Source: an uncultured Granulicella sp.
GTDB lineage: Bacteria; Acidobacteriota; Terriglobia; Terriglobales; Acidobacteriaceae
Reading direction: 5' to 3'
Assembly (NCBI GenBank): GCA_937873265.1
Contig: CALMVL010000281.1
Coordinates: 2,157-44,948 of the forward strand
DNA length: 42,792 bases
Below are positions 16,392 to 25,166 of the stretch, one piece after another (positions within the stretch are counted from its first letter, which is position 1; every line of letters begins with the position of its first letter). The position numbers and the translations under genes are program-made. The notes under the pieces are model-generated. The model had not been told where the DNA came from. It saw only the letters and a program-made list of their open reading frames with translations, and did no database searches.

Positions 16392-17204
16392 TCACTTTTT
16401 TTCTAATCCGGCCGTAACGGGCCAGAGATGGTTGAGCGGTCCGCGGCCGGACCCGATCCCCGGCGCGGTCTCCATCGCTCGCCGAACATACTGCTTCGCT
16501 GCCCGTGCCGCAGCGAGCCCGCCGTCGCCAAGGACCAACCGCGCCAGCAGAGCGCTCGAAAATGCGCAGCCGGTCCCATGGGTCGCTTGGGTCTCGATCC
16601 GCTCGCCTCGGATCCAGCGCGGCTCAGCGTCGATACCGAACAAAAGGTCGTCTGGTGGATCAAGATGGCCACCCGTCACGAGAACCTGGAGATGCGGCGC
16701 CATGGCCTGCAGCGCGCGACCAGCCTCCACGACCTCGGACCGTGTGCGACAGTGCCTGCCGGTAAGGATGGCTAGCTCCTCCAGATTCGGCGTAATCCAA
16801 TCCACCTGGGGCAGGAGGTCGTGGCGGAGCCGGCCGACGGCCTCCGGGGTGAGCAGCGGCTTGCCGGAACTCGACCGAAGAACGGGATCGAGCACCACGG
16901 GCACGCGCCTGGCTCTCCGGATCTCCTCCAGGTGCGTCGTCGTCCCGGACACGACCGCCTCTGTCGCGAGCATGCCGATCTTGATTCCGTCCGGCGGAAG
17001 ATCCTCGTGCAGACACGCAAGCGTTGCGCTGACCGTGCTCGCCTCAACCGGGACAACGGCACGGACACCTGTCGTTGACTGCACCGTAAGCGCTGTAATG
17101 CAGGAGGTCCCGAAACACCCGTGAGCCGCGAAGACCAGCAGATCGGCCGTAATGCCGGCGCCCGAGGACGGGTCGAAGCCGGCAATCGTCAACAGCGTTG
17201 GCAT
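16392..17204 (-). CDS. thiD: Hydroxymethylpyrimidine / phosphomethylpyrimidine kinase
   Basis: The 270-residue protein is a ribokinase-fold kinase that phosphorylates HMP and HMP-P to HMP-PP in thiamine synthesis. The start 'MPTLLTIAGFDPSSGAGI' is the diagnostic ThiD N-terminus and fixes the ATG at 17204, although the frame extends to 17309. Other family marks are 'GCFGTSCITALTVQST', 'IKIGMLATEAVV', 'PVVLDPVLRSSSG', 'DWITPNLEELAILTG', and the anion-hole/base region 'THGTGCAFSSALLARL'. The C-terminus 'YVRRAMETAPGIGSGRGPL' is typical. It is divergent from pyrF across 74 bases, which are too short for a TPP riboswitch and show none. Confidence 0.96.
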   Translation of the reverse strand: MPTLLTIAGFDPSSGAGITADLLVFAAHGCFGTSCITALTVQSTTGVRAVVPVEASTVSATLACLHEDLPPDGIKIGMLATEAVVSGTTTHLEEIRRARRVPVVLDPVLRSSSGKPLLTPEAVGRLRHDLLPQVDWITPNLEELAILTGRHCRTRSEVVEAGRALQAMAPHLQVLVTGGHLDPPDDLLFGIDAEPRWIRGERIETQATHGTGCAFSSALLARLVLGDGGLAAARAAKQYVRRAMETAPGIGSGRGPLNHLWPVTAGLEKK

Positions 17205-17278
17205 GGCTTCGAAAAGTATAGGGCGAAATCTGTAGCGACCATCGATGTTAGGATCGGACCTCGGAAGCGGAGGCCGAC

Positions 17279-17986
17279 TTGGACCCGGAAGAAAAGCTGA
17301 TTGTGGCACTCGACTTCCCTGCTGCCCAACCCGCCATGGCGCTGCTGACCCAATTGGAGGGGCGGTGTCGCTGGGTTAAAGTAGGACTTGAACTCTTCTA
17401 TGCTACCGGCCCGGATCTTATAGAACTTATCCGACAGCGAGGTTTCAAGGTTTTCCTCGACTTGAAACTACACGACATCCCCAACACCGTGGCTGGCGCG
17501 GTCCGATCGGTCGGCACCATCGGGGCGTCTCTCCTGACACTGCACGCCTTCGGCGGGAGGGCGATGCTGGAGGCAGCCGTCAGTCAGTCGCTTGCGCTCG
17601 AAACACCGCCGGAGCTGCTGGCCGTCACCGTGCTCACCAGCGTCGACGCAGCCGCGCTGCACGAGGTCGGCATCCCGTCTACGCCGCAGGAGCAGGTGCT
17701 CCGATTAGGGGAGATGGCCGTTCGCGCTGGGGTTCCTGGCCTTGTCTGCTCGGCGGAGGAGGTCTCCACCCTTCGCGGCCACTTGGGCAAAGACGTCCGG
17801 CTTGTCGTCCCGGGTATCCGGCCAGCCGGTTCCGCGCCGGGCGATCAACGCCGAGTCGCGACGCCCGGGCAGGCGATCGCCGCAGGAGCCAGCATGCTGG
17901 TCGTGGGCCGGCCGATCACGCAGGCACCGGATCCCCGCATTGCCATCGAGGAGCTGCTTCGCGAAATCGGCCAGAGCTCACGATAA
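17279..17986 (+). CDS. pyrF: Orotidine 5'-phosphate decarboxylase
   Basis: The 235-residue enzyme makes UMP from OMP, the last step of pyrimidine synthesis. It begins at a TTG codon, supported by GGAGG at 17269-17273 five bases upstream; no in-frame ATG lies nearby. The catalytic D-K-x-x-D array is 'FLDLKLHDIPNTV' (D61, K63, D66). Other family segments are 'LIVALDFPAAQPAM' at the start, 'WVKVGLELFYATGP', the phosphate-loop regions 'VVPGIRPAGSAPGDQRR' and 'GASMLVVGRPITQAPDP'. These mark the short bacterial group I enzyme. It stands alone on the plus strand and converges on the zinc-ribbon gene across a likely shared terminator. Confidence 0.97.
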   Translation: MDPEEKLIVALDFPAAQPAMALLTQLEGRCRWVKVGLELFYATGPDLIELIRQRGFKVFLDLKLHDIPNTVAGAVRSVGTIGASLLTLHAFGGRAMLEAAVSQSLALETPPELLAVTVLTSVDAAALHEVGIPSTPQEQVLRLGEMAVRAGVPGLVCSAEEVSTLRGHLGKDVRLVVPGIRPAGSAPGDQRRVATPGQAIAAGASMLVVGRPITQAPDPRIAIEELLREIGQSSR

Positions 17987-18006
17987 AAACGCGCTCTTAC
18001 AAGCGA

Positions 18007-18034
18007 ATGGCCAGAACGGAAATGTCCTGGCCAT
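18007..18034. terminator. Candidate bidirectional terminator between pyrF and the zinc-ribbon gene
   Basis: ATGGCCAG (18007-18014) and CTGGCCAT (18027-18034) form a perfect 8-bp stem with a 12-base loop, in the 66 bases between two convergent stop codons. T-rich runs follow about 15-20 bases later on both strands (TCTTTT on plus, GTTTTTA on minus), farther than in a classical intrinsic terminator. Confidence 0.5.
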
Positions 18035-18052
18035 GGCATTCGGGTTGGTCTT

Positions 18053-18232
18053 TTAGAGCTTTTCGAAGAAGTCACACGCCGAGCAGGAGATATACACCCC
18101 GCCGGGGATGCCCCGTTCACGGTCCTTCACGCGCTTCACGATGCGGGTTGGCTTGGAGCACTTGGGACAGTCAGTGCTCTTGTTGGTATCCATGACCTTT
18201 TTGCGGTCGCCGGTCTTGGCAATCTTCGCCAT
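18053..18232 (-). CDS. Small zinc-ribbon protein (59 residues)
   Basis: Translation of the minus strand from the ATG at 18232 gives a 59-residue basic protein ending at TAA. It has two cysteine pairs, C22-P-K-C25 and C50-S-A-C53, separated by 24 residues, a spacing that fits a single four-cysteine zinc ribbon. The lead-in 'MAKIAKTGDRKKVMDTNK' is lysine-rich, and the stretch between the pairs is also basic ('TRIVKRVKDRERG'). This suggests nucleic acid or ribosome contact, though that is inferred. GGGAG stands nine bases before the ATG. It follows the SmpA-like gene on the same strand by 131 bases. Confidence 0.85.
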   Translation of the reverse strand: MAKIAKTGDRKKVMDTNKSTDCPKCSKPTRIVKRVKDRERGIPGGVYISCSACDFFEKL

Positions 18233-18363
18233 GTTGCTTATCTCCCATGCTCATCGGCTCGCGGCGAACTGAGTCTCGGCCTCCTCAGGGCAAAACCCGG
18301 AGCAAAGCTAAGCACGTCAGATCGCAAATCTCCACCGCTCGAGCTGATAAAAGTCTACACGAC

Positions 18364-19464
18364 TCAGTTCGGCTGCGTCGGCGGGACGGGAGGCGGCGCG
18401 GGAATCGCGGATGGCTTTGCCGGTGGCAGCTGTACCTTGTTCGAGGCGCCTGCAGCATCCGGCACATCCTCTCCCGGCTTGCGCAGCGTAGGCGGCGCAG
18501 CCGTTCGGCCAGACCCTTCCTGATTGACGGGCTGCGCGTCGCCGAGCGCGATCTGGCGTGTAGGCGTCGGGTTCACGTACCCACCGAGCTCATCCTTGTC
18601 CCGGATCTCGACCGGCTTGCCGAGCGGCGCGGTCTTGATCGCGGTCACCCGGTCGCCCTGAAAGCGAACGAACTGGACAGTCTGTGGAACGTGACCGTAG
18701 ATCCATTCCTCATAGTGCGCGCCCGAACCGTTCTCACCGGCATTCTCCCGAATCTTGTTCTCCGGGGCCCCAAGCGCCGCGAGCACCATACGCCGGTTCA
18801 TGCCGACAAGCACGTTGTGCTCCGCAATCGCCTCCTTCAGCAGAGGCGGCAACGTCTCGGCGTAGGCCTGCTCACCCGACTTCGCGCCAAAGTCGATCAC
18901 GGGAGCCAGCAGCGCCTTCACCTCCGGTGCGGAGATCTCCGGAACCTGGCCCTCGAACAGGAGTGTCACGCGGGAGCCGTTCGGCCTTTCGGGATCCGTC
19001 TGCACAACGTTGTTGTTATTGAATTGAACGTGGCTGAGAAAGCGGTGCTTCGCGTACGGACCGCCGTTCAGATCAAAGACGATGCGATCGGGCTTGATCG
19101 TCATGGCGGTGATGACGACCCGGTCTCCTGGGGCCACCGACTCGCCGTGCTTGTAGATCATCTGCTTATACTCTTCCGGCCCAGGAGAAAGCGGGCCGTT
19201 GGCTCGGAGCGCGACGCCCGGACCGATCGGCAACGCGCGGTGCGCAAACCCCTGCTCGGCCTCGAGCAGGCGGATCAACTCGCGGCGGCCGCGCTCGTTC
19301 AGTTTGCCGTCGGGAAGCGACAGGTCCGTCGGCACAAAGTCGGTCGAAACATCTGCGGTTGCCGTCTTCTCGCCGACAACAAAGACCTGCGACCACACAG
19401 GTGGGGCTGCGGCAAGAAGGCAGCCGAGTAGAAGGGGGGCCGATCTGTGAGCGCACGAAGGCAT
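18364..19464 (-). CDS. Exported protein with a SmpA/BamE-like segment, function unknown
   Basis: The 366-residue product starts at the ATG at 19464, preceded by GAGG at seven bases, and begins with a signal peptide ('RSAPLLLGCLLAAAPPVWSQ', about residues 7-26). A middle region contains 'DRVVITAMTIKPDRIVFDL' and an acidic/Pro-rich linker. Around residues 225-290, 'VLVGMNRRMVLAALGAPEN' and 'EEWIYGHVPQTVQFVRFQG' resemble the 'GMxxxxVxxxLGxP...W.Y' signature of SmpA/OmlA(BamE)-type small lipoprotein domains. The last ~70 residues are Pro/Ala-rich. It is probably periplasmic or surface-attached. The frame extends upstream to 19515 but the signal peptide argues for the later start. Confidence 0.8.
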   Translation of the reverse strand: MPSCAHRSAPLLLGCLLAAAPPVWSQVFVVGEKTATADVSTDFVPTDLSLPDGKLNERGRRELIRLLEAEQGFAHRALPIGPGVALRANGPLSPGPEEYKQMIYKHGESVAPGDRVVITAMTIKPDRIVFDLNGGPYAKHRFLSHVQFNNNNVVQTDPERPNGSRVTLLFEGQVPEISAPEVKALLAPVIDFGAKSGEQAYAETLPPLLKEAIAEHNVLVGMNRRMVLAALGAPENKIRENAGENGSGAHYEEWIYGHVPQTVQFVRFQGDRVTAIKTAPLGKPVEIRDKDELGGYVNPTPTRQIALGDAQPVNQEGSGRTAAPPTLRKPGEDVPDAAGASNKVQLPPAKPSAIPAPPPVPPTQPN

Positions 19465-19557
19465 CTGGCACCTCAGATACACATCAGAGTGCTCCTTTTT
19501 GCATGGGTTTCGCAAGTGAATTTCTCGGCGTGGTTGACGGCATGGAACTGCCGATCC

Positions 19558-20661
19558 TCAGGAGGCGTCGTCGCGTGGAACGCCGATCTCGGCTCGGTCG
19601 GGAAATCCAGAACCCGCCTGGTTCGGAACCGCTGGAGCGGGAAGAATCTGCACAAGGGTCGTCCCGGCAGGCGAAACAGCCTCCGCTTCCATCGCGGCAT
19701 GCGCCGCGGGCGGCGCGATGTCCACAGGATCACCTCCCGCCAGAATCGGTCGATGCGTGTAGTCCCAGGCGTAGTTGCGTGTCAGCTGTACGATGGCGAC
19801 GAGCGCAAGCAACAGAGCCACGGCCGTGATCCAGCTTGCCGGAAGACCATAGTCGCCCACCCAGTTCCCTCTTCCCGGCGTATAGCTCTGCACGGTATAC
19901 GAAAAGCTCGAGCTGCCGTTAACGGGCAGGCCGAAGATGACCGCCGCGGCCGCCTTGAAGGCGAAATTGAAACCCGCGGAGAGCCAGAGCGCGTGCGTGC
20001 GCAGCCAGCCCGCCGAGAGCACCAGGCCGAGCAGCATGGTGACAACGACGCTCACCCGTGTGGCGTACGGATTCGCAACGGAAGCTAGGCCAAACAGTAC
20101 CGACATCGCGAGGGTCGCAGTGGCGGAGCCGGCGACCTCGCGCAGAAGGCGGAAGGGGTAGCCACGGAAGGCGGTCTCCTCCGCGAACGCCAGGAGCGCG
20201 AGGCCGAGCAGGCTGACGAGCGACAACAGCAAGTCATGCCCGGAGCCGGAAACCTGCATGCGGAGATCTCCGCGCCCGGCGAGCACAAGAACAACGGCGA
20301 GCGCACACGCCCAACCGGCGGTCGCGCCAAGTCCCCACTCACGTCGGGCGGTTGGACGTCGTGGCAGGGACAGCAGATCGCGCACGGAGGTGCTCTGCCG
20401 TCGAACGACCTGCAGCATGGCGAAGCCAATGACGAGCAGAAACGCCCAGAACAGAGCTGCAACGGTGGGCTCGGCCGCGGGAAGATTGAGACGCTCGCAT
20501 ATGCCGGTCGCCGAACTACTCGACAGCCATCGCGACAGCGAGATCCACACCAGCGCCGTCAGAAAAAGCGTGAACAGAAAGCCGCGGCCCGGCTGCCTGG
20601 GCGGCGGCGGTGCGCTGGACGGCGGCGGAACAGGCTTCGGCGGTGGCGGAACCGGAATCAC
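19558..20661 (-). CDS. CPBP-family membrane protein, apparently lacking catalytic histidines
   Basis: Starting from the GTG at 20661, 17 bases after the accA stop, the protein has 367 residues: a proline-rich cytoplasmic N-terminus (about 1-25), about eight hydrophobic segments and a polar C-terminal tail. It shows CPBP (Abi/CaaX-protease-like) motif 1, E161-E-T-A-F-R166-G. Motif 2, normally FxxxH, reads F190-G-L-A-S194. Motif 3, normally HxxxN/D, aligns as N232-F-A-F-K236. Without those histidines peptidase activity is doubtful. A binding or chaperone-like role is possible, as for other inactive members. The start is uncertain because the frame is open much further upstream inside accA and the nearest GGGAG lies about 13 bases from the GTG. 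Confidence 0.8.
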   Translation of the reverse strand: MIPVPPPPKPVPPPSSAPPPPRQPGRGFLFTLFLTALVWISLSRWLSSSSATGICERLNLPAAEPTVAALFWAFLLVIGFAMLQVVRRQSTSVRDLLSLPRRPTARREWGLGATAGWACALAVVLVLAGRGDLRMQVSGSGHDLLLSLVSLLGLALLAFAEETAFRGYPFRLLREVAGSATATLAMSVLFGLASVANPYATRVSVVVTMLLGLVLSAGWLRTHALWLSAGFNFAFKAAAAVIFGLPVNGSSSFSYTVQSYTPGRGNWVGDYGLPASWITAVALLLALVAIVQLTRNYAWDYTHRPILAGGDPVDIAPPAAHAAMEAEAVSPAGTTLVQILPAPAVPNQAGSGFPDRAEIGVPRDDAS

Positions 20662-20678
20662 AGGCAGGCGCGCTCTCC

Positions 20679-21536
20679 CTACACTGCCGTATAAAACATG
20701 GCGATGTTGCGAAACTTCTGGAAGCGCTGGTCGAGGCGCTCCGCAACCGGCATGCTTTCTAACTGTCGCAGATGCGTTCGCAGACAGTCCCCGACCATGG
20801 CAAACGCGCCCGCGCGATCCTCCTGCGTGCCCCCGGCCGGCTCGGGAATGATGTCGTCCACGCAGCCAAGCTCGCGAACGTCCTGGGCCGTGTAGCGGAG
20901 CGCCTCGGCCGCCTGCTGCCGCTTGCCGGCATCCTTCCACATAATCGACGCGCAGCCCTCGGGCGAGATCACCGAATAGGTGGCGTTTTCGAGAATCAGT
21001 ACGCGGTCGGCCACGGCCAAAGCCAGCGCTCCGCCCGAGCCGCCCTCGCCGGTGATGGTGGCGATCGTGGGCACGCGCAGCCGGGACATCTCGAGAAGAT
21101 TTCTTGCAATCGCCTCACCCTGCCCGCGCTCCTCGGCGCCGATGCCCGGGTTCGCTCCGGCAAGATCGATAAACGTAAACACCGGATGTCCAAACTTGTT
21201 CGCAAGCTCCATGCCGCGGAGCGCCTTGCGATAACCCTCCGGATCGGGGCTGCCGAACTTCCGGTGCACGCGCTCCTTCAGCGTGCGCCCCTTCAAATTA
21301 CCGACCACCAACACCGGCCTCCCGTCAAAGCGCGCCATCCCGCACGTCATCGCGGCGTCGTCACAAAAGGCGCGGTCGCCGTGGATCTCGCTGAAATCGG
21401 TAAACAGCGCTTCGATGTAGTCCATCGGGTAAGGTCGCTGCGGATGACGCGCCAGCTCCGTCTTTTTCCAAGCCTCGGACACGGTCCCAACCGCGGCCGC
21501 ACCCTGCCCTGCTGCTCTTGATATCTCTTCCGCCAT
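20679..21536 (-). CDS. accA: Acetyl-CoA carboxylase carboxyltransferase subunit alpha
   Basis: The 285-residue protein is the alpha half of the carboxyltransferase that transfers CO2 from biotin to acetyl-CoA, making malonyl-CoA for fatty acid synthesis. Diagnostic segments are 'AWKKTELARHPQRPYPMDYI', 'FSEIHGDRAFCDDAAMTCG', 'GSPDPEGYRKALRGMELA', the oxyanion-hole region 'ITGEGGSGGALALAVADRV', and 'SVISPEGCASIMWKDAGK'. It is somewhat shorter than the 319-residue E. coli protein at the N-terminus. The ATG at 21536 is preferred; a TTG three codons earlier (21545) is possible. The gene follows dnaE by 44 bases, the same gene order as in E. coli. Confidence 0.97.
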   Translation of the reverse strand: MAEEISRAAGQGAAAVGTVSEAWKKTELARHPQRPYPMDYIEALFTDFSEIHGDRAFCDDAAMTCGMARFDGRPVLVVGNLKGRTLKERVHRKFGSPDPEGYRKALRGMELANKFGHPVFTFIDLAGANPGIGAEERGQGEAIARNLLEMSRLRVPTIATITGEGGSGGALALAVADRVLILENATYSVISPEGCASIMWKDAGKRQQAAEALRYTAQDVRELGCVDDIIPEPAGGTQEDRAGAFAMVGDCLRTHLRQLESMPVAERLDQRFQKFRNIAMFYTAV

Positions 21537-21580
21537 GGAACCCAAGTCTCTTCCGTGATTGTATGCGAAGCCCGGGCCAG

Positions 21581-24500
21581 CTAATCGATCACCCGCACAG
21601 CGCCGCGCCCAACCAGGTCCTCCACCCGGTCGATAAACTGCCGGTCCGCCGCGACCAGAACGTTGTGCGGCTCAAGCACGGCACAGAACTCGCCCGGCTC
21701 TTCCAGGTCGAGCAGCACCTTTCCCGATCCCGGCGCGGCCACCAGCAGGGCCTGCAACTTGCTCAGCAGCGCAGCATCCGGATGGTGCAGCGGAACCCGG
21801 ATGCGCAGGGACTCCGGAAGCTTCAGCTTCACGTCTTCGATCGCCTGAATACTCGAAACAGCGAGCTTCGGTGCCGCATCCTCTTCTCCCCGCAGCACAC
21901 CGCGGACCAGGACAGGCACGTCGATCTTGAGCCGTTCGGCCAGCTTCTCGTAGCTCTGCGGGAAGGCGATCAGGTCAATCTTGCCAACCGTGTCTTCAAG
22001 GCAGGCCTGCGCATACATCTCGCCGGAGCGTTTCGACTTCGCGACCTTCAAACCCGTGATCACGCCGGCAATCTGCAGCTCGTTCTGCGGGGCATCGTTG
22101 CCGCCACGGCGAAACACCTGTGGCTCCGGCTTCATCTCGCACGCCGTCGCGGTGTCCACCACCTTGAAGTTGCGCAGCTTTTCGCGGTATTTGTCGAGCG
22201 GGTGGCCGGAGACAAAGAACCCCAGTACCTCTTTCTCGTTCTGCAGGCGCGTATGCTCATCCCACTCAGGCACCGGCGGCAGCGCGTCCTCTTTGGGCGA
22301 GTTCAGCGGCAGGTCGTCGTCGAAGATGCCGAACAGGCCATGCTGGCCGGCCGCCTGGTCGCGCTGCGCCTTCTGCGCGCGCTCCATTGCCTTGTCCAGA
22401 GCGCCGCTCACCTGCGCGCGCCTGCCGAAGGCGTCCATCGCCCCTGCCTTGATCAGCGACTCGAGCACACGCTTGTTCAACAGCCGTAGGTCAACCTTGT
22501 CGCAGAACTCCCACAGGCTCGCGAACCCCTGTTTCCCAGCCGCCTGCAGCGCGGCACGCGCCTGAAGGATCGACTCGATCGCGTTGTGACCGACGTTCTT
22601 GATCGCGGCCAGGCCGAAGCCGATCCCATTGGCGGCCGGCGTGAAGTTCGAGTCGGAGACCTGCACGTTCGGGGGCAACACGCTGATGTTCATCTCCCGG
22701 CACTCGGAGATGTACTTCACCACGTTCTCCGGCTTCGACGTTTCGCTCGTCAGCAGCGCCGCCATGAACTCAACCGGATAGTGCGTCTTCAGCCATGCGG
22801 TGTGGTACGCGAGCAGCGCATACGCAGCCGAGTGCGACTTGTTGAAGCCATACCCGGCAAACTGCGCCATCAGATCGAAGAGCTTGCCGGCGATGTCCTT
22901 CGGGTGCCGGTTGGCCGCTGCTCCAGACATGAAGCGTTCCCGCTGCTTCTCCATCTCCGCGGGGTCTTTCTTGCCCATCGCCCGGCGCAGCAGGTCCGCA
23001 TCGCCCAGCGAATACCCGGCGACCACGTTCGAGATCTGCATCACCTGCTCCTGGTAGACGATCACCCCCAGCGTCTCCCTGAGCAGCGGTTCGAGTTCCG
23101 GCAGCAAATATTCCACCGCACGCCGGCCCCACTTGCGTTCAATGAAGTCGTCGATCATCCCGCCCTGGATCGGGCCCGGACGGTAAAGCGCGTTCAGCGC
23201 GGTCAGGTCTTCAACACTGGCCGGCTTGTAGCGGCGAAGCACATCGCGCATGCCGCCGGACTCAAACTGGAAGACACCCGAGGTCAGCGCGCGATGAAAG
23301 ACCTGCTCGTACGTCATCGCATCATCGAGCGGCACCGTGGCCATCTCTAACTCGACATTGCGATTGGACTTGATCAGCTTCAAACAATCGTCGATAACGG
23401 TCAGCGTCGTCAGCCCAAGAAAATCCATCTTGAGCAGCCCCATCTTTTCGATCGCCTTCATGTCGTACGAGGTGACAATGTCGTCATTCTTCGCGCGCGT
23501 CACAGGAACCAGCTCGGTCAGCGGCTGCGGCGCGATCACCACTCCGGCCGCGTGCACCCCGGCCCCGCGCACCAGGCCTTCCAGGCGCATCGCCGTGTCG
23601 ACCAACTCCCGAATCTTCGGATCTCCCTCGTACGCAGAGGCCAGAGCGGACGAATCCTTGAGCGCCTGATCGATCGTGATACCGATCGTCGCCGGGATCA
23701 TCTTCGCAATGCGGTCCACCTCCCCGTACGGCATGTCGAGCGCGCGTCCCACATCCTTCACCGCCGCCTTCGCGGCCATGGTGTTGAAGGTGATGATCTG
23801 CGCGACCTGATCGCGCCCATACTTGCGCGTGACATAGTCAATCACCTCTCCCCGCCGATTCATGCAGAAGTCAATGTCGATATCCGGCATCGAGACCCGC
23901 TCTGGGTTGAGGAATCGCTCAAACAGCAGCTCGTTCTGCAGCGGATCGATATCGGTAATCTCCATCACATACGCAACCAGCGATCCAGCGGCCGATCCGC
24001 GGCCTGGGCCCACCGGGATGTTCTGCTGCTTGGCGTATCGGATAAAGTCCCAGACGATCATGAAGTACCCGGGAAACTTCATCGCCTTGATGCACTCGAG
24101 CTCGCGATTCAGCCGAGCCTCGTACTCGGCGATCGACTTGCGCAGCAGACCGCGAGACGCAAGATGGTGTATGGCTGTCTCGCGGCGGTGCTGGAATCCG
24201 GCTCGACAGACCTCCTCGAAGTAGCTGTCAATGGTGTGGCCCTGGGGAACGTCGAACTCCGGAAACGGATTCTTCACCTTGGAGAGCTGCAGGTTGCAGC
24301 GCTCCGGAAACTGCATCGTCCCGCTGACAACATGCGGTGCATGGGCAAACAGCCGTGCCATCTCTTCGGCGCTCTTGACGTAAAACTCGCTCGTGTCGAA
24401 CTTGAAGCGCTTCGGATCGTTCATGCTGCCGGCGGTTTGCACGCAGAGCAGCACCTCGTGGGCGCGGCTGTCCCCGTGCGCCACATAATGCGAGTCGTTG

Positions 24501-25114
24501 GTCGCGATCAGCGGAATGTCGAGGTCCCGTTCCATCCGCAGCATGGCGTCGCAAACGCCCTTATCGGGGCCCAGTCCGTGGTCCTGGATCTCCAGGAAGA
24601 AGTTGCCGCGTCCGAAAATATCCTGGTACTGCCCGGCCACCGCCTTGGCCTGTTCGTATTCATCCGCCATCAGGTGCTGCGCCACCTCGCCCGCGAGGCA
24701 CCCGGAAAAGCCAATCAGGCCACCTGCATGCTTCGCGAGGAACTGCTTACTTATCCGCGGCTTACGATAGAAACCGTGAAGAGCCGCTTCACTTGTAAGG
24801 CGAACCAGGTTGCGATACCCCTGCTCATTCTCTGCAAGCACGAGCAGATGGTTATATTTGTCGCCTTCGGGAGTGGCGCGGTGGTCCTCGTTCTTGCAAA
24901 CGTACAGCTCGCACCCGAGAATCGGTTTGATTCCACGCTTCGCCGCCGCGTCGAAAAAGTGGACCGCGCCAAAGATGTTGCCGTGGTCGGTCATCGCGAC
25001 TGACTTCTGGCCGAGCCCATCGACATGTTTGACCAGCTTGTCTACATCGCAAGCGCCGTCAAGGAGGGAGTAGTCGGTATGGAGGTGCAGGTGCGTAAAC
25101 TCAGCGGCAGGCAT
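21581..25114 (-). CDS. dnaE: DNA polymerase III subunit alpha
   Basis: This is the 1177-residue replicative polymerase of the DnaE1 type. An N-terminal PHP domain (about 6-250) starts 'THLHLHTDYSLLDGACDVD' and keeps several metal-binding residues ('MTDHGN', 'EIQDHG', 'NDSHYV'). The polymerase core carries the catalytic aspartates in 'MPDIDIDFCMNRRGEVID' (D411, D413), preceded by 'PVGPGRGSAAGSLVAYV'. Later segments include the 'RPGPIQGGMIDDFIERKWG' fingers element, 'YQEQVMQISNVVAGYSLGDA', 'GYGFNKSHSAAYALLAYHT', and a C-terminal OB fold ('LQIAGVITGLKVAKSKRSG'). It is followed by accA. An M20-peptidase gene ends 52 bases upstream on the same strand. Confidence 0.98.
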   Translation of the reverse strand: MPAAEFTHLHLHTDYSLLDGACDVDKLVKHVDGLGQKSVAMTDHGNIFGAVHFFDAAAKRGIKPILGCELYVCKNEDHRATPEGDKYNHLLVLAENEQGYRNLVRLTSEAALHGFYRKPRISKQFLAKHAGGLIGFSGCLAGEVAQHLMADEYEQAKAVAGQYQDIFGRGNFFLEIQDHGLGPDKGVCDAMLRMERDLDIPLIATNDSHYVAHGDSRAHEVLLCVQTAGSMNDPKRFKFDTSEFYVKSAEEMARLFAHAPHVVSGTMQFPERCNLQLSKVKNPFPEFDVPQGHTIDSYFEEVCRAGFQHRRETAIHHLASRGLLRKSIAEYEARLNRELECIKAMKFPGYFMIVWDFIRYAKQQNIPVGPGRGSAAGSLVAYVMEITDIDPLQNELLFERFLNPERVSMPDIDIDFCMNRRGEVIDYVTRKYGRDQVAQIITFNTMAAKAAVKDVGRALDMPYGEVDRIAKMIPATIGITIDQALKDSSALASAYEGDPKIRELVDTAMRLEGLVRGAGVHAAGVVIAPQPLTELVPVTRAKNDDIVTSYDMKAIEKMGLLKMDFLGLTTLTVIDDCLKLIKSNRNVELEMATVPLDDAMTYEQVFHRALTSGVFQFESGGMRDVLRRYKPASVEDLTALNALYRPGPIQGGMIDDFIERKWGRRAVEYLLPELEPLLRETLGVIVYQEQVMQISNVVAGYSLGDADLLRRAMGKKDPAEMEKQRERFMSGAAANRHPKDIAGKLFDLMAQFAGYGFNKSHSAAYALLAYHTAWLKTHYPVEFMAALLTSETSKPENVVKYISECREMNISVLPPNVQVSDSNFTPAANGIGFGLAAIKNVGHNAIESILQARAALQAAGKQGFASLWEFCDKVDLRLLNKRVLESLIKAGAMDAFGRRAQVSGALDKAMERAQKAQRDQAAGQHGLFGIFDDDLPLNSPKEDALPPVPEWDEHTRLQNEKEVLGFFVSGHPLDKYREKLRNFKVVDTATACEMKPEPQVFRRGGNDAPQNELQIAGVITGLKVAKSKRSGEMYAQACLEDTVGKIDLIAFPQSYEKLAERLKIDVPVLVRGVLRGEEDAAPKLAVSSIQAIEDVKLKLPESLRIRVPLHHPDAALLSKLQALLVAAPGSGKVLLDLEEPGEFCAVLEPHNVLVAADRQFIDRVEDLVGRGAVRVID

Positions 25115-25166
25115 CTCGTCTATGTTAACGCTCGACCGCGAGGAAAACAGGACACGTACCGGCCGC

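Noticed and set aside
17205-17278. Possible TPP riboswitch before thiD
   Set aside because: The 74 bases shared with pyrF are too short and contain no recognisable TPP aptamer motifs.
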